This document shows, in pieces, positions 32,480-43,602 of a stretch of 64,000 nucleotides of DNA (position 1 is the first letter of the stretch; every line of letters starts with the position of its first letter). The notes below the pieces were generated by a model. The model saw only the letters and a list, made by a program, of their open reading frames with translations, was not told the origin of the DNA and did no database searches. Location of the stretch: positions 31,716,120 to 31,780,119 of the forward strand of contig OZ026520.1 of assembly GCA_964019695.1 (NCBI GenBank). Reading direction: 5' to 3'. Source of the stretch: Loripinus fragilis (lineage: Eukaryota; Mollusca; Bivalvia; Lucinida; Lucinidae). The position numbers were made by a program, and so were the translations under genes.

Positions 32480-35128
32480 AGAGGACTTTGAAAACGCATC
32501 ACCATAATTTTGCACTTTTCTTGCAAACCGTATATGTGATTGTAAAGTTACTCACATGTTTTAATGTGCAACCTAGAATTGGTATGAATCAGTCGTTAAT
32601 TTGACTGCACTATCAAGGGACGCTGCTGATGACGTCACATGGGTACATACAGCATCCAGTACCTTTCTGCAAAGTTAAATGAAGCTTTTTGATCATTTTT
32701 ATGTTTAAACTGTGGCGTGCATGATACCATATCACCAAAGAGTTTATGGAAAATGTCTAATCTAAAGTTATTGATAACTTCAATATTTCGAAAATAAACG
32801 TGAAATTTGAACATCAATTTACAGCTCTTTTTAGAAACATCTCCATAAGTTACCTTTATGCACGCTTTCATTACTGATATTGACTCCATACACTGGGAGA
32901 CGTTTTGGGAAGACGTTTTGATGTAAATTATGGCAGGATATCTGCTGTCATGTGATCGAGAACGTCTTAAAAATTACGTTAACGTCAGTTGCACAATACA
33001 AAAGGCACGTGATACAAGCGTAATTTATGCATAATCTGTCATTTGTATACTGAACTACTAACGGAACCTTACACTTTTTACTTGCTTCAAACTCGTAAAT
33101 AACAGATATGGAGCTAAGCCGATATGATTATTTTAATAACAAGACATAAGAAAGTATTCTTCGAAAAAATATATTTATCAAAATAGAACATGACTTCACG
33201 ACGTCAAAAAGACCGTTTAAATCATTTTTGCCTAGGGAATGTGCGTCTAGATATTTTTTTGAAAACTGTTTTCATGTATACAATGCCAATACCAGTACAG
33301 ACAAAATTGCATTTTAAAAAATTTGCAATTTCTTGCTGTGACGTATGATATGGGGTTTTTAAGTTTTGCTTTTGACGTTGTCTAAACGGCAGCATTTTTT
33401 CCTTTGTTTTAGCAATTTCTAGAAACTGAAATGACTTGGAGCCAACCAATCATTGTAAGAGAATGCATTTTCAAAAATCAGAACTTATGTTTCACGTCAC
33501 GTTAATTGGTAAAAGCGGAATAAACCAAGTTTAACGTCAATTAAGGAACAGGGTAAATATGGATAATGACCGTTTTTTCTTTATCAACGTATGTCACCGT
33601 TTAGTGTGTGCTGTCTACTTTGTTACAGTGCCAATTGGCTATACTTTTCTTTAATCACGTATGAATTTCAAGCTTTGCAGTATACACATATCAGCATGTC
33701 ATTGTAACGCTTGACGTCGCTACATTGGCGTAGGCGGTAGCTACGGGGTTCAAAAGGACTGAATCAGGTTTCTTTAGTAGTTAAGTATATATGCCTTAGC
33801 CTCTTCCAATAAAACCGGACGAAAAATTCGAAATTTTGAAAGACCCAAGAGGTTGGATTTTATTACTAGACTACACTGAAGGACTTTAAAACGCAAAAAA
33901 TTCGTAATATTAATTTACTCTTAACGTATCAATTTTATTGAGATTTGGCATACATGAGCATCAATATGTCAGCAAAACATGTTATAAATGCTATGCCAAA
34001 ATAATAAATGATGTTAGAGCAACAGTCTATCAAATTGCAATTCTCTCAGATTCTGAAATTGCAATTTGAAATTTGTCTAGAAATTGGACACGATTTTAAG
34101 TCCTTGTGATAAAATATTTTTTTATAAAAAATCAGAAACAAATTACCCTTGGAGCCCTACTATAAGTCTGGCACTGACAGTAGCCAGCCGGGACGGATAT
34201 CGTTGATGTAAATATCGTCGATACACAATCAACGTATTATACTAAGTTGCCGTCTTAACGCCGGTCGCCATTCTTGGTTGACCAGACATTCGTCGATCTT
34301 TAATTGTGCCAGTAGCCTGTCAACGATTTCTGAGGCGCTATATAGTTGACGGATGACAATTATTATATCTGGCCACGCCAGAAACACGCATCCCAGCTTT
34401 CAACATTCCAATTGCACCAGATCATTCATGTTCAGACAAACGTGGCATGAATAATAAAGCTATAAAACTAAAGCTGCTGTGTTTTTATACATGTATACTT
34501 ACAAGCAACATGTGAAATGATAAAATATTTTGCTTCATTAATTCGTGGGGAGGCCACGTGCAAAACATAGTAAAGCAGTGATGCGTAGCTGGTGGTGGCC
34601 ATTGTCTTAACAAACGCTGGTATTGAGTAAAGATAGAAGCAGAGTGTCGTTGCCATCCGTTTGTATCTGTTAAAGAGGGTTAAAAATGTAAGGGATGCAA
34701 AAAATTAGCATTTTCATTTTTGCATTTTTAAAGTCCTTCAGTGTATAGAAATCAGGGTGAGTGGGCTATGTCGGTATTTCTAAAGGGGTGTAATTTTGAG
34801 CATACCGAACTGTCAACTCTTTTCTAATCGTTCAATGATGATTGTGCAATCGTGTAAGAAGCAAAGGACGCAAATCTGTTGAGTCAGTTGAGTCAGGAAT
34901 AAAACTAACGCGTTTTATCTTGCAGCTAATTGTGTCTTCAAATTCGACCACCCCTCTCTTAAAACGGGTACTTTTGCAATACCTTAAAGTAAATTTACAA
35001 CCATTAAATTTTGTAAGACACACTAGTAGCTGGCCAGACTATAATGTGCAGTGACACTTATCTCGCTGACATTCTCAGGGTTTGTGAAATAAAGGATTTA
35101 ATCTTGGTGATGCGTTTTCAAAGTCCTT
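32480..35128. mobile_element. 2.65-kb TIR element, 'AGGACTTTGAAAACGC' ends
   Basis: Left AGGACTTTGAAAACGCATCA and right the exact inverse (tgatgcgttttcaaagtcctt). No transposase frame found; the longest frame is 84 codons. A second element with related ends is nested at 33874-34743. Confidence 0.75.
33874..34743. mobile_element. 870-bp TIR element nested in the 2.65-kb element
   Basis: Left CACTGAAGGACTTTAAAACG and right the inverse of CACTGAAGGACTTTAAAAAT, both flanked by TA, which suggests a Tc1/mariner-type insertion. The shared 'GGACTTT.AAAACGCA' links it to the outer element's ends. Confidence 0.82.
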
Positions 35129-35774
35129 AAAGACAAAGATTACTGTCCAATAGAGATCATTAAAGGATTAACTGATAAGGGACAGTTTCAGTATGTCACA
35201 AAATTAATGGGGCCTCAAGAGGGGACTTACCTGTATGCAACACAATTTCATTCACTAAGATAAAGATCAATATTTTATCATAAAATACCTATTCCCTTTA
35301 TTGGACCACTTTATTGCCCCAGTAAGGAAGTCATAATCACCTCATTATGGCTGTCCTTTTGATCTGCCCAGTATGACCCCTGGAGAGAGTCATAATGAGT
35401 GGTACCAGTATTATTGCTTAAATATTTGTCTCTTTAAGCATATTAATATTTTGAATAATGTTTGATTCTTGCATAGTAGCTTTTGTGTATTCTTATGGTT
35501 TAAGTGAACACGCTTTATTAAAGTAGGCATATTTAAAATCATCATTATTACACACACAAATTAACACAGCGTTGCTGACAGGAAACTCATAAACGGGTAG
35601 AATGCCCAGATCAAACCAAGTCAGGGTCTGCACTGTTTGCTAGGTACGCATTGTATCTGATATTTCACCCTATAAGTTTCCTTTCAATTCCATGAATTCG
35701 GCTTTTGGGGAGGCCTACTAATGAAATTGTATTCCAAACTTTGGTTTAACTCTCAGCGCTTTCCCATCAGGCAC

Positions 35775-35836
35775 ACAGCCTGAAAATAACGTCATATCAA
35801 CGTCGATGCATGACGTCGCATCGACGTTGATATGAC
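35775..35836. repeat. Hairpin 'gtcatatcaacgtcgatgc'
   Basis: 'gtcatatcaacgtcgatgc' pairs exactly with 'gcatcgacgttgatatgac' across 'atgacgtc'. Confidence 0.88.
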
Positions 35837-35949
35837 TTTGTTTTGGCATCTGGGTTGTCATCCTAAATATTGAAACTCAGATCCAGCCAGCTGGACCTAC
35901 AATAGATTGCAGAACACAGCAACACATGACCAGCACATGAGACTTTTGA

Positions 35950-36610
35950 TGGAGAACGTTCATCTTTGGCACAATGTTTGTCTGTGGTGTGAAGATGACA
36001 AAGAAAGTTTCGGCTCGCCGATATGACATTGGAGTCAAAGGTCAATATCAAACAAACTTAAAATCTGCTCAAGCCCACCCCCCTCCTCCCCCACCAGTGA
36101 CTTAGGCTGCTGTCCGTTCTAAAGCGACTGTTCCGTTGTTGTTAATATTTATGTGTACTGTACTTCCCTTTGTTTGTGGGAGTTCTGTGTCTGTCTTTGT
36201 TTTGTTATGCATTACTTTGTGTCCATACTAGTTTTGCAATCATCTTGAAGAGGAAGAGAAAGCTGGTTGATTTGCTATTATTGTCTTGCAGATGTATTGT
36301 CACTATAAATGTTCTGTGGCTCTTCCTCACGGTGTCGTGGGTTGGTCTGTTGTGTGCGATTGTTGTATTTCCTGATCATACTCACTTACTTTTTGTGGCT
36401 CGCTATCGTAAAGCGAACTCCTCGATCTTACATTTATGGAGGGTGTTCACGTTTGGCACAATGATTGTTTATGGTGTGTAGATGGCAACAAAAACTTCAA
36501 GTTGCCGATTTGACCTTAAAATCAAAGGTCAAGGTCAGACCTAAGTGAAAGCTACCTCATGGCTCGTATCGCTATCTTCCGATGGAGGGATTCATATCTA
36601 GCACAATGAT
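35950..36610 (+). repeat. Direct repeat of ~100 bp (two full, one partial copy)
   Basis: 'ttcatctttggcacaatgtt' (35958) and 'ttcacgtttggcacaatgat' (36447), each followed by 'tggtgtg(a/t)agatg' and 'caaaggtca'; a short third copy starts at 36588. Confidence 0.75.
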
Positions 36611-36740
36611 TGTTTATCTATCTTCTATCTTCGTATCTATCTTCTATCTTCGTTTACTGGCTCAATCGAACACTATCATTACGCTGGGGAGTACAGATTT
36701 GAAATTTAAAAAAAAAATCTTTTTTCAGCTGTGTTTTCGA

Positions 36741-37346
36741 CTACATGAGGAGTGCCCTAAACTCCTCAGTGGTCTGGAAACTGACCAACAAGGGAGAAAG
36801 ACTATTCCATTCGGGACTCGTTCGGGGAAAGAAAGAGTTCTTCAGGGTAACACTGTATGTCTGGTATCTACAATATTGGGCACTGTGTGATGACCCGGTA
36901 GTTTTCAAACTATGGGCAGGGGTCATGTACTTGTCTTTTTCTATAGACATAGCACCACAATGAATCTTATGAAAGAGAAGCAGGGAGGACCAGTCCCTTC
37001 GGGCCTCAAGACATGGCCACTCAATGTCACCAAGCATCTCACCGACACTACTTGTGTTTGGCCATCTCCTGCAGGTCCAGCGGGCTGCTGACCTCTGAAT
37101 GTTCTCTACCTGATTAATCTGAAGTTTTGAGTAAGGGCTCCAAATGAGTGCTGCACACTCTAGTGTAGGCTGAACCAAAGTTTTGTATACAACTTTCTTA
37201 GTACTCTTAAGTGCAAAAGCCAAGTTTCTGCGAAGGAAACCAAGTGTTTTTTTTGCTATGGTAGAAATTTCTGATATGTGTTGACCCCAATCCATATTAT
37301 CAGAGATGGTTATACCAAGGTATTTTGCTGACTGAACGTTTTCCAA
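36741..37346 (-). pseudogene. C-terminal part of the - strand retrotransposon ORF2
   Basis: 201-codon frame: SAKYLGITISDNMDWGQHI, FLRRNLAF, KTLVQPTLECAALIWSPY, ENIQRSAARWTCRRW, LEARRDWSSLLLFHKI, WNSLSPLLV. This block order is typical of the region after RT in CR1/jockey-like elements. It is the longest intact stretch of this element. Confidence 0.88.
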
Positions 37347-37461
37347 AATTTGGTTGTGATGTATGTGTATGTGTTTGTGATGCTAATGCCGAGTCACTCT
37401 CATAGAGTGACATTTGGTCACATTATATTTAATTTGCCAATCGGCTTCCCATTGTCCTACG

Positions 37462-38022
37462 CTAGTGAAATCTTCTTGTAGGGTCAAACAGTCCAGAATC
37501 GATATACAGGACACAGTCGTCCGCGAGCAGGCAAACAGAAGACCTGATGTTATCTGGCAAATCATTTATCAAAATAAGGGACAGGATCGGTCCTAAAACC
37601 AACCCCTGGGGTACGCCAGATAACACTGGGACTGGATCTGAGAATTGACCATCTAAAACTACTTGTTGAGTGCGGCCAGAGATGCATGAGTTAATCCACT
37701 TGTGGGTTGACCCTCTTATCCTATAACAGTCCAATTTATGTAATAGCCTCCTGTGTGACACCTTATCAAAGGCCTTTGCGAAATCCATTATGATCAAATC
37801 TGTCTGTTTGTGTCTACGATTCACAGCCCCCTCCAGGTTGCTGATGATGTCGTGCACAAACCGGACTAACTTGGTTTCGCAGGACCTCTGACTTTGGAAA
37901 CCATGCTGACAGTCAGCAAGTAGACTATCTAAGGCTAATTGTTTGTTGATGTTGCTGACTAGTATATGCTCTAGGGCTTTGCAGCAGATGCTTGTGAGCG
38001 ACAATGCTCTATAGTTTTTCAC
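37462..38022 (-). pseudogene. Reverse transcriptase core of the - strand retrotransposon
   Basis: 186-codon open frame with IIMDFAKAFDKVSHRRLL, SGVPQGLVLGPILS and LLADDCVLY, i.e. RT blocks A, B and C with the catalytic Asp pair kept. Just upstream a stop replaces the usual Trp (PDE-stop-RQANVS) and some codons before NYRALSLTS are deleted; downstream the frame is lost after DPTRRFH. Confidence 0.9.
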
Positions 38023-38267
38023 CCTTTTAAAGACCAGAGAAACATTTGCTTGTCGCTACTCATCAGGTACATAGCCCCGAGCTAAAGACTTATTAAAGAT
38101 ATTGGCCAGTACAGGAGAGATCTCATTGCTACACTCTTTTAGCACTCTGTCGTTCAGGCCATCCCGACCAGGAGCTATATCATGAACGTTAAGTCCGTCC
38201 AACAGCTTGGTGACCCCTTTCGGGTCAACTGTTATGTCCCACATGGAGGAGAACTGACTAGTCCCTT

Positions 38268-38289
38268 TCGGGGGGGGGGGGGGGGGGGG
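38268..38289. repeat. Poly-G tract inside - strand retrotransposon
   Basis: Around 20 G in a row; it interrupts the linker of the retrotransposon upstream of RT. Confidence 0.95.
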
Positions 38290-38813
38290 TCAGAGTCGCC
38301 TTAGCGTGTGAAGGTAGATTGGAATTGCCTATTACAAATGTTGGCTTTTTCTTTGCATCTGTCTTAAGAATTCCCTTTTCTCCGAGTGAGGTGATCCCTA
38401 ACGCATCTGTTTTAATAGATTTGATAAATGACCAGAACTTTTTAATTTTTTCAGGCTTAGGAGTGTCAGGATCTGAGCTTTCGATCTTACACGTTAATCT
38501 CTCAATACCTTCTGCGCATGTGCTCTGGGCTGCTTGAATGAATCTTGACATCAGGGTCCTTGGATTTCCGAGCACAAAGGTAAAGCTTATTTCTTTTCTT
38601 TACAAGCCGTTTGATCGTTACATCGATCCATGGCACAGAGTTTTTTGTTTTTGTTCATTTTCGATGGGATAAACCTTTCAACAGCCTCTACAAAGCCTGT
38701 TTTGAATTTGACCCACATTTCATTAACTGACATTTGACTGTGGTCTTCAGAAAGGTACGCATCCTTAAATCGGGTCATGTGGTCTTTAAGGCCCAAAGCC
38801 TGTTAAATTTCCA

Positions 38814-38963
38814 TGTGCCATATGTCATAAGGCAGTGAAATGGTCTGCACCAGTGGTGTGCTGTGATTTGTGTGAGGTATGGTATCATCAGGAGTGCATG
38901 GGAATGCCAGATTGTATTTATGAAGGACTTAAAAATGTTAGTTGGGAATGCTTCTAGTGTGGC
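38814..38963 (+). pseudogene. PHD finger of the retrotransposon
   Basis: In the frame starting at 38796, codons give a full C4HC3 pattern: CAIC (38814, 38823), CDLC (38862, 38871), EVWYH with His at 38886, QEC (Cys at 38895), WEC (38949) and a last Cys at 38958. Position 38955 is TAG where Gln is expected from CAG, so the frame is broken once inside the last knuckle. PHD fingers are known in ORF1-type regions of CR1-lineage elements. Confidence 0.8.
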
Positions 38964-39180
38964 GTACCAAATATCTCTACCAGCATATTTGATACAACAA
39001 TTTTCGAGACATCAAACTCATTCTCCCAGCTCAGCAATAACGCTACTACTCCAGAGTCAAACATAAGCTTCAGTTGCCCAATAGCAACATCATCGTCTAC
39101 AAGACCTTTGCCTCATAGTGACCCAGCAAGGAGACAAGATACCTCTTCGCATAGTCGTGCTAAACTGCCAATCGATCAAA

Positions 39181-39386
39181 GTAAGTAAGGGTGCAAAGAT
39201 CAGGAATCGATACAATCAAGTACCACACCTGACCCAGGATACCAATGAGAAAGTGGCAAACTCACAGTTCGACACCACAAACGAAAGCCAAGAGGTCAGC
39301 CCTTTCCCAGCAGGTGACCGCAAGGCACATATAAACAGACGCACACAAATGCATATCAAACACAAGACAGAAAAAAAACCTATAAA
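39181..39386 (+). mobile_element. GTAAGTAAGGG repeat inserted in retrotransposon endonuclease
   Basis: Begins 'gtaagtaagggtgcaaagat', then 'gaatcgatacaatcaagta', 'cacctgacccaggatacca', 'ccctttcccagcaggtgacc'. GATCAAA at 39174-39180 and 39387-39393 may be a target duplication, though other copies also have 'agatc' near that place. Shorter at the right than copies at 22460 and 58348. Confidence 0.8.
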
Positions 39387-39628
39387 GATCAAAAGGAAAG
39401 CCTGCTCAACATAAAAATATGAGTATATCTCTTCAAGCAGGTATCCTCATTAGTAGTGAATCATGACTGAATTCATCCATCAAATTGTCTTAAGTCTTCC
39501 CGGATGGAGCAACTGCTATCGAAGAGACAGACCTGGTGGCACAGTTGGTGTATTCCTTCTTGTGTCAAAACAGTATGACAGCAGTGAGCCTGAAGAACTG
39601 AAGGTGGACAACAACACATACTGCGAAA

Positions 39629-39867
39629 TGAGCCGTAGCATGAGATTTCCAGCAATTTGACATTCTGACAAGTGAAGACTCGGACAAGCCTCTGCAGCCT
39701 CCTTTTAAGCTTAGAAACTCCAAATGGTGTTCAGTCAGTAGCTTAACAATCATAGAATACTCAAGCGACACGCAAAGGCTCTGATCAGACTGCGCGTATG
39801 CGCAGGCTGATCTGAGGCTTTGCTGGTCGCACATACCAAATTGTTGGAAATCTCAAGCAACGGCTCA
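39629..39867. mobile_element. TGAGCC MITE, copy 3, inside retrotransposon endonuclease
   Basis: Ends TGAGCCGTAGCATGAGATTT and the inverse; flanking duplication AA (39627-39628 and 39868-39869). Excising it joins 'tactgcgaa' to 'atggttttggta' in frame and restores the endonuclease order. Confidence 0.9.
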
Positions 39868-40901
39868 AATGGTTTTGGTAGAAGTGAAAATCCATGGCAG
39901 CACAAAACTTTATATTGGATCAATTTACAGACCCCCGGACAAAGGCGACCAAGAATACCTACAACATCTCCACTCCAGAATAACCCATATCCCCACAGAC
40001 AAAGGTGCTCACTTGTGGATCAGCTGAGATTTCAATCTACTGGATATTTATTGGGATGAAGAAAATGTCAAGCCATATGCTAGCAACAACTCAGTCTGCA
40101 ACCAGTTACTGACCATTGCCAAGGATGCATACTTGGATCAAATAGTAACACAGCCAACCAGGATCACAGAAACAATATCTACTATTTTGGAGCATTTCTT
40201 TACAACAAACACTTCACTTATAAACAAGGTGGAAACAATCCCGGGCATTTCAGACCATGGAGCAGTTTTTATAGAGTCAAGTTTGCGCCCAATGAAAGTG
40301 AAGACCCCACCAAGGAAAGTATTCCAGTACCGGAAGGCTGACTACTCAGGCATGAAGAGCGACCTGCTGGGATACCAGCACGAATTCGAGGAAGGGCCGA
40401 AACAGAAGATGTTGAATGTCTCGTGTCCACCTTCAAAAAGAAGATACATTCCCTCATGGACAAATACATTCCCTCAAAAATGCTCCGAGTTGACAAGATT
40501 CAGAAACTATGGGTTCACAAGCAGCTCAAGAGCCTTAGAAGGAAACAAAAGACGCTGTTTAAATGATAATGTAAGACAAGGGTAGCAAAGGATATTCGGC
40601 TTTACAGAGAAACTAATGCTAGACTACAAAAGGCAGAGAGACAGTCTTATTGAAAATACCCTGACAACCTGAGTGAAGTCGGAGACCAAGCCCAAGAGCA
40701 TTAACAAAAACAGAAAAGACTCTTTAGCTTTGTAAAGTCACTACGACGAGACAACGGCGGGATTGCTCCCCTGAAAGAACATGGACGCCTCAATGATGAC
40801 CCAAAGGACAAGGCAGATATTTCAACCGACAATATGAGTCAACGTGGACCAAAGAAGATAAGGATGACATGCCAAACCTAGATGGCCAGTAATTCCCGCC
40901 C

Positions 40902-41824
40902 ATGATAGATATTCGTGTTATAGAGGAAGCAGTTCTCAAGCTGCTTTTGAAGCTTAACGTGGCCCAATCATGTGGTCCAGACACCATTCCAGCAAGAATA
41001 CTCAAAGAATTGGCACACGAGATTGCACCTTACCTAATATCAATTTTCCAGAGGTGCTTTGACACAGGAAAAGTACCAAAGGACTGGAGGATGGCCAATG
41101 TAACTTTCATATTCAAGAAAGGAGAGAAGTACAAACCAAGCAATAATCAGCCTGTCTCCCTGACTTGTATATGTTGCAAGATGCAAGAGCACATCAGCAC
41201 CAGTAACGTTCTCAAGCACTTAGATGAGCATAAGATCCTAACAGACTGCCCGCATGGATTCAGGGCAAAAAGAGCTGCGAGACTCAATTCCTAACACTAG
41301 CAGATGAATTAGTGTCTTGCCTAGACAAGAAGCACCAACATGATTTGATAGTTTTAGACTTCTCCAAAGCATTCGACCGCAAGCCACACCAAAGTCTGCT
41401 TAGGAAACTTGACCATTATGTAGTAAGAGGGAACTCCTTTGACTGGATAAGGGCTTTTCTGACACGCAGGACACAACAGGTTAAAGTTGAAGGGGCCACA
41501 CCAGACAGTGTCGAGGTCCTAAGCGGAGTGCCCCAAGGAACAGTTTTGGGACCACTACTATTCTTGGTCTTTATAAAATTAATGACCTTCCAGACTGTGT
41601 TCAATCCAAGAGATGACTGCATCCTGTACAGACGCATAAAGAATCAACCCGACTGTAACATCCTACAAGATGACCTAAATAGCTTGGATGAAAGGGAAAA
41701 GAAATGGGGTATGGCATTCCACCCAGAGAAGTGCAGCGCAATTAGAGTGACCAGATCAAGAAACCCATTCTCCTCCAATTACTCATTGAAAGGCCAGATA
41801 CCTTGGTGTAGAGTTGCATTCTGA
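40902..41824 (+). pseudogene. Reverse transcriptase domain of the + strand retrotransposon
   Basis: Frame 1 (40902-41294): QSCGPDTIPARILKEL..., DTGKVPKDWRMANVTFIFKK. Frame 2 (41312-41824): VLDFSKAFD, SGVPQGTVLGPLLF, then RDDC at the position of the F/YADD catalytic box. A frameshift near 41295 separates them. The first Asp block and the GVPQG block are intact; the ADD box has lost its Ala. Confidence 0.9.
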
Positions 41825-42370
41825 CATGTCATGGAACAGACATATGGACCAGACCGTCAAAAAAATAGCACCCTAGGATTCTTACGATGCAACCTAAGAG
41901 TTAGCAATGAGGAAATAAATCAGCAGCCTACTTCTCTATGGTTTGGCCAATCCTAGAGTATAGCTCAATAATTTGGAGTCCCTAAACCAAGGACTACATC
42001 CATAAGATAGAGATGGTTCAACGCAGAGCTGCAAGGTATGTCACAAACCGTTACAGGAATACCAGCAGTGTGGCATCTTTCATTGAACATCTCGAATGGG
42101 AGACTCTTGAAGCTAGGCTTCCAAACATTAACTAACCATGCTATTAAATATCATGCATGACCTTGTGGACATACCAGCCAATGAATACCTGACACCAGCA
42201 TCGAACAGAACAAGATCTCAACACTCTTTGAAGTTAAGGCAGATCCCTACTTCAATTTAGCTTCTTCCCTCGCTCTGTTTGTCACTGGAACTCTATACCA
42301 GCCAATGTGGCTGAAGCTCTCAGTTTGGTATCCTTCAAACAGGAGCTTTCCTCTGTATCCATTTAAACTA
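41825..42370 (+). pseudogene. C-terminal region of the + strand retrotransposon, heavily decayed
   Basis: Fragments in changing frames follow the usual order: 'TLGFLRRNL'-like (~41870), 'YSSIIWSP'-like (~41960), 'VQRRAARYV' (~42015), 'LEWETLEARL' (~42090), 'NIMHDLVDIPANEYLTPAS' (~42140), and the closing 'VWNSIPANVAEA' (~42285). This matches the tail shared by CR1/jockey-type ORF2 proteins. Confidence 0.7.
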
Positions 42371-42639
42371 TTAGGGCCAGTCATGTAAGATGCGCTAATG
42401 AGGTTCTTAAGCTGTGCTGGCGAGGACTTCGTGTGCCCTGGTACAGCCACTGGGAGTCAGATTGGTTAGAGACCGAAGAGTGAAATTCAGTGACCAAATC
42501 TATACTTTTTTTTACTGACTTTCTATCAACTATGTTTCTATCTTTCCTATCATGCTCTCTTTTTCTCATGCAGCAAACCCCCGCGCTGTAATAGTCAAGT
42601 GTGACGGCTGCACATATTATGCAGATGTAGATGTAGAAG

Positions 42640-43443
42640 CCAGCCCACCATATCTGCATGTTTTTAGAGAGATTTTGTGTGATGCCTGTTTTATCCTATT
42701 AGCAATCCATATGGGACTCATATGGACACTGGCCCATGTAAATAAAATAAAATAAATAGTAGAAGCAGGGGCGGATCCAGAATTTCTTGATACAGGTTTC
42801 AAATTTACAAAGGGGGTTCGATTTGAAAAGTGTACCTGATAATTTGATATTTTATGCTGATTTTTCTGGAAAATTCTCATGAAAATTGAATAATTTTGTC
42901 TCAAAGGGGGGGGGGGTCAAGCGAACCACATAAATTCCCTCTGTATCCACCACTGTAGAAGCTGGTCATGTATTACAAACAAGGAAATAAGTTAAAATAA
43001 ATATGTTGATATCATTTCCTTTTTCTTTTGTGACTTTTAGGTGGGACCTATATGGGACCCAGATGACCTTGTTGCCATTATGGGACACATATATGCATGT
43101 TTGCTGAATGTCGTGATCAGCTTTGCCGATCGGGAGCATCAGGTCTAATCCTACGTATAAGGAAAAATTGAGAGTACCTCCCCCCGAAACAGGTAGGTGG
43201 TCGGTATAGGGGGTATGCAGGTGGGTATAAATAGCTAAGTAGGTAGTTAGGTAGGTGCGCCCCAATAGTCGGAAGAACGACTGTTATGTCAATAGTCGCT
43301 TTACACAAACATGTCTGCGCCCATACATTCAAACAAAATGTGGAATCGTTAACTTGAAACAACGAAATTAGACCGACCAAAGCCTCAACAAAGATGAGAA
43401 GCATTAAAATAATCATTAAGGGTGTTTCAAAGATAAACTGAAC
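42640..43443. other. Upstream region of RPAP3
   Basis: Contains a 'ggggcggatccagaa' repeat (42772-42958, also seen at 10513) with a poly-G run, and 'ggtaggtaggt' simple sequence near 43220-43258. The promoter should lie in the last few hundred bases, but no TATA or initiator is convincing. Confidence 0.4.
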
Positions 43444-43602
43444 ATGACCAGCATCTCTGGGAGCAAAATGTTGGATCTCCAGCTGCAAATGCGGCAAAAT
43501 AATGAAGAATTGAAAAGCTTCATGCAAGACCTCGACACCTGGGAATCTGATATTAAAACGAAAGATGAAGCATTAAAGTCCCAAAAGATAGAAAAGGAGA
43601 CT
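43444..43602 (+). CDS. RPAP3: RPAP3 coding exon 1
   Basis: Starts at ATG 43444, which opens directly into the conserved RPAP3 N-terminal helix (residues 1-53, ending KSQKIEKET). The donor gtaagc is at 43603 and the exon ends in phase 0. Reading on past the donor meets a stop after ten codons, supporting the splice. Confidence 0.9.

Larger units (their letters stand above)
36650..38789 (-). mobile_element. Decayed non-LTR retrotransposon on the - strand, 5' truncated
   Basis: Read on -: linker (38796-38260), RT start (38244-38056, GRDGLNDRVLKECSNEISP), RT core (38022-37462), continuation after a frameshift (37565-37383, WQIKYNVTKCHSMRVTR), C-terminal part (37346-36741, SAKYLGITISDN, LKLQ..., RWTCRRWPNTSSVGEML), then 3' UTR to ~36650. 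No endonuclease is present, so the 5' part is missing. A poly-G run (38270-38289) interrupts it. A second fragment of the same family is at 44150-44640. Confidence 0.85.
39118..40262 (+). pseudogene. Endonuclease domain of the retrotransposon, split by two insertions
   Basis: Pieces: 39118-39180 (PLRIVVLNCQSIK, strand 1 of AP-endonuclease-like domains), ~39394-39628 (SLLNIK..., YRRDR..GG.VGVF), 39868-40262 (YIGSIYRPPDKGD, DFNL, ISDHGAVFIES near 40242-40280). Removing the inserts at 39181-39386 and 39629-39867 restores the order of motifs, though frameshifts and a stop before DFNL remain. Confidence 0.8.
38790..42640 (+). mobile_element. Decayed non-LTR retrotransposon (CR1/L2/jockey-like) with PHD finger, endonuclease and RT
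   Basis: Domains in order on +: PHD finger (38814-38963), APE-type endonuclease (39118-40262, split), linker, reverse transcriptase (40902-41824), C-terminal region (41825-42370), then a 3' UTR ending near a short GATGTA repeat (~42640). Several frameshifts and stops make it inactive. Two younger elements are inserted in the endonuclease. A 5'-truncated copy of its 3' tail lies at 6548-6855. Clade assignment beyond 'CR1/L2/jockey group' would need a tree. Confidence 0.85.

Noticed and set aside
36741..37346. 201-codon - frame as a host gene
   Set aside because: Its motifs are those of the C-terminal part of non-LTR retrotransposon ORF2, and a second copy lies at 44150-44640.
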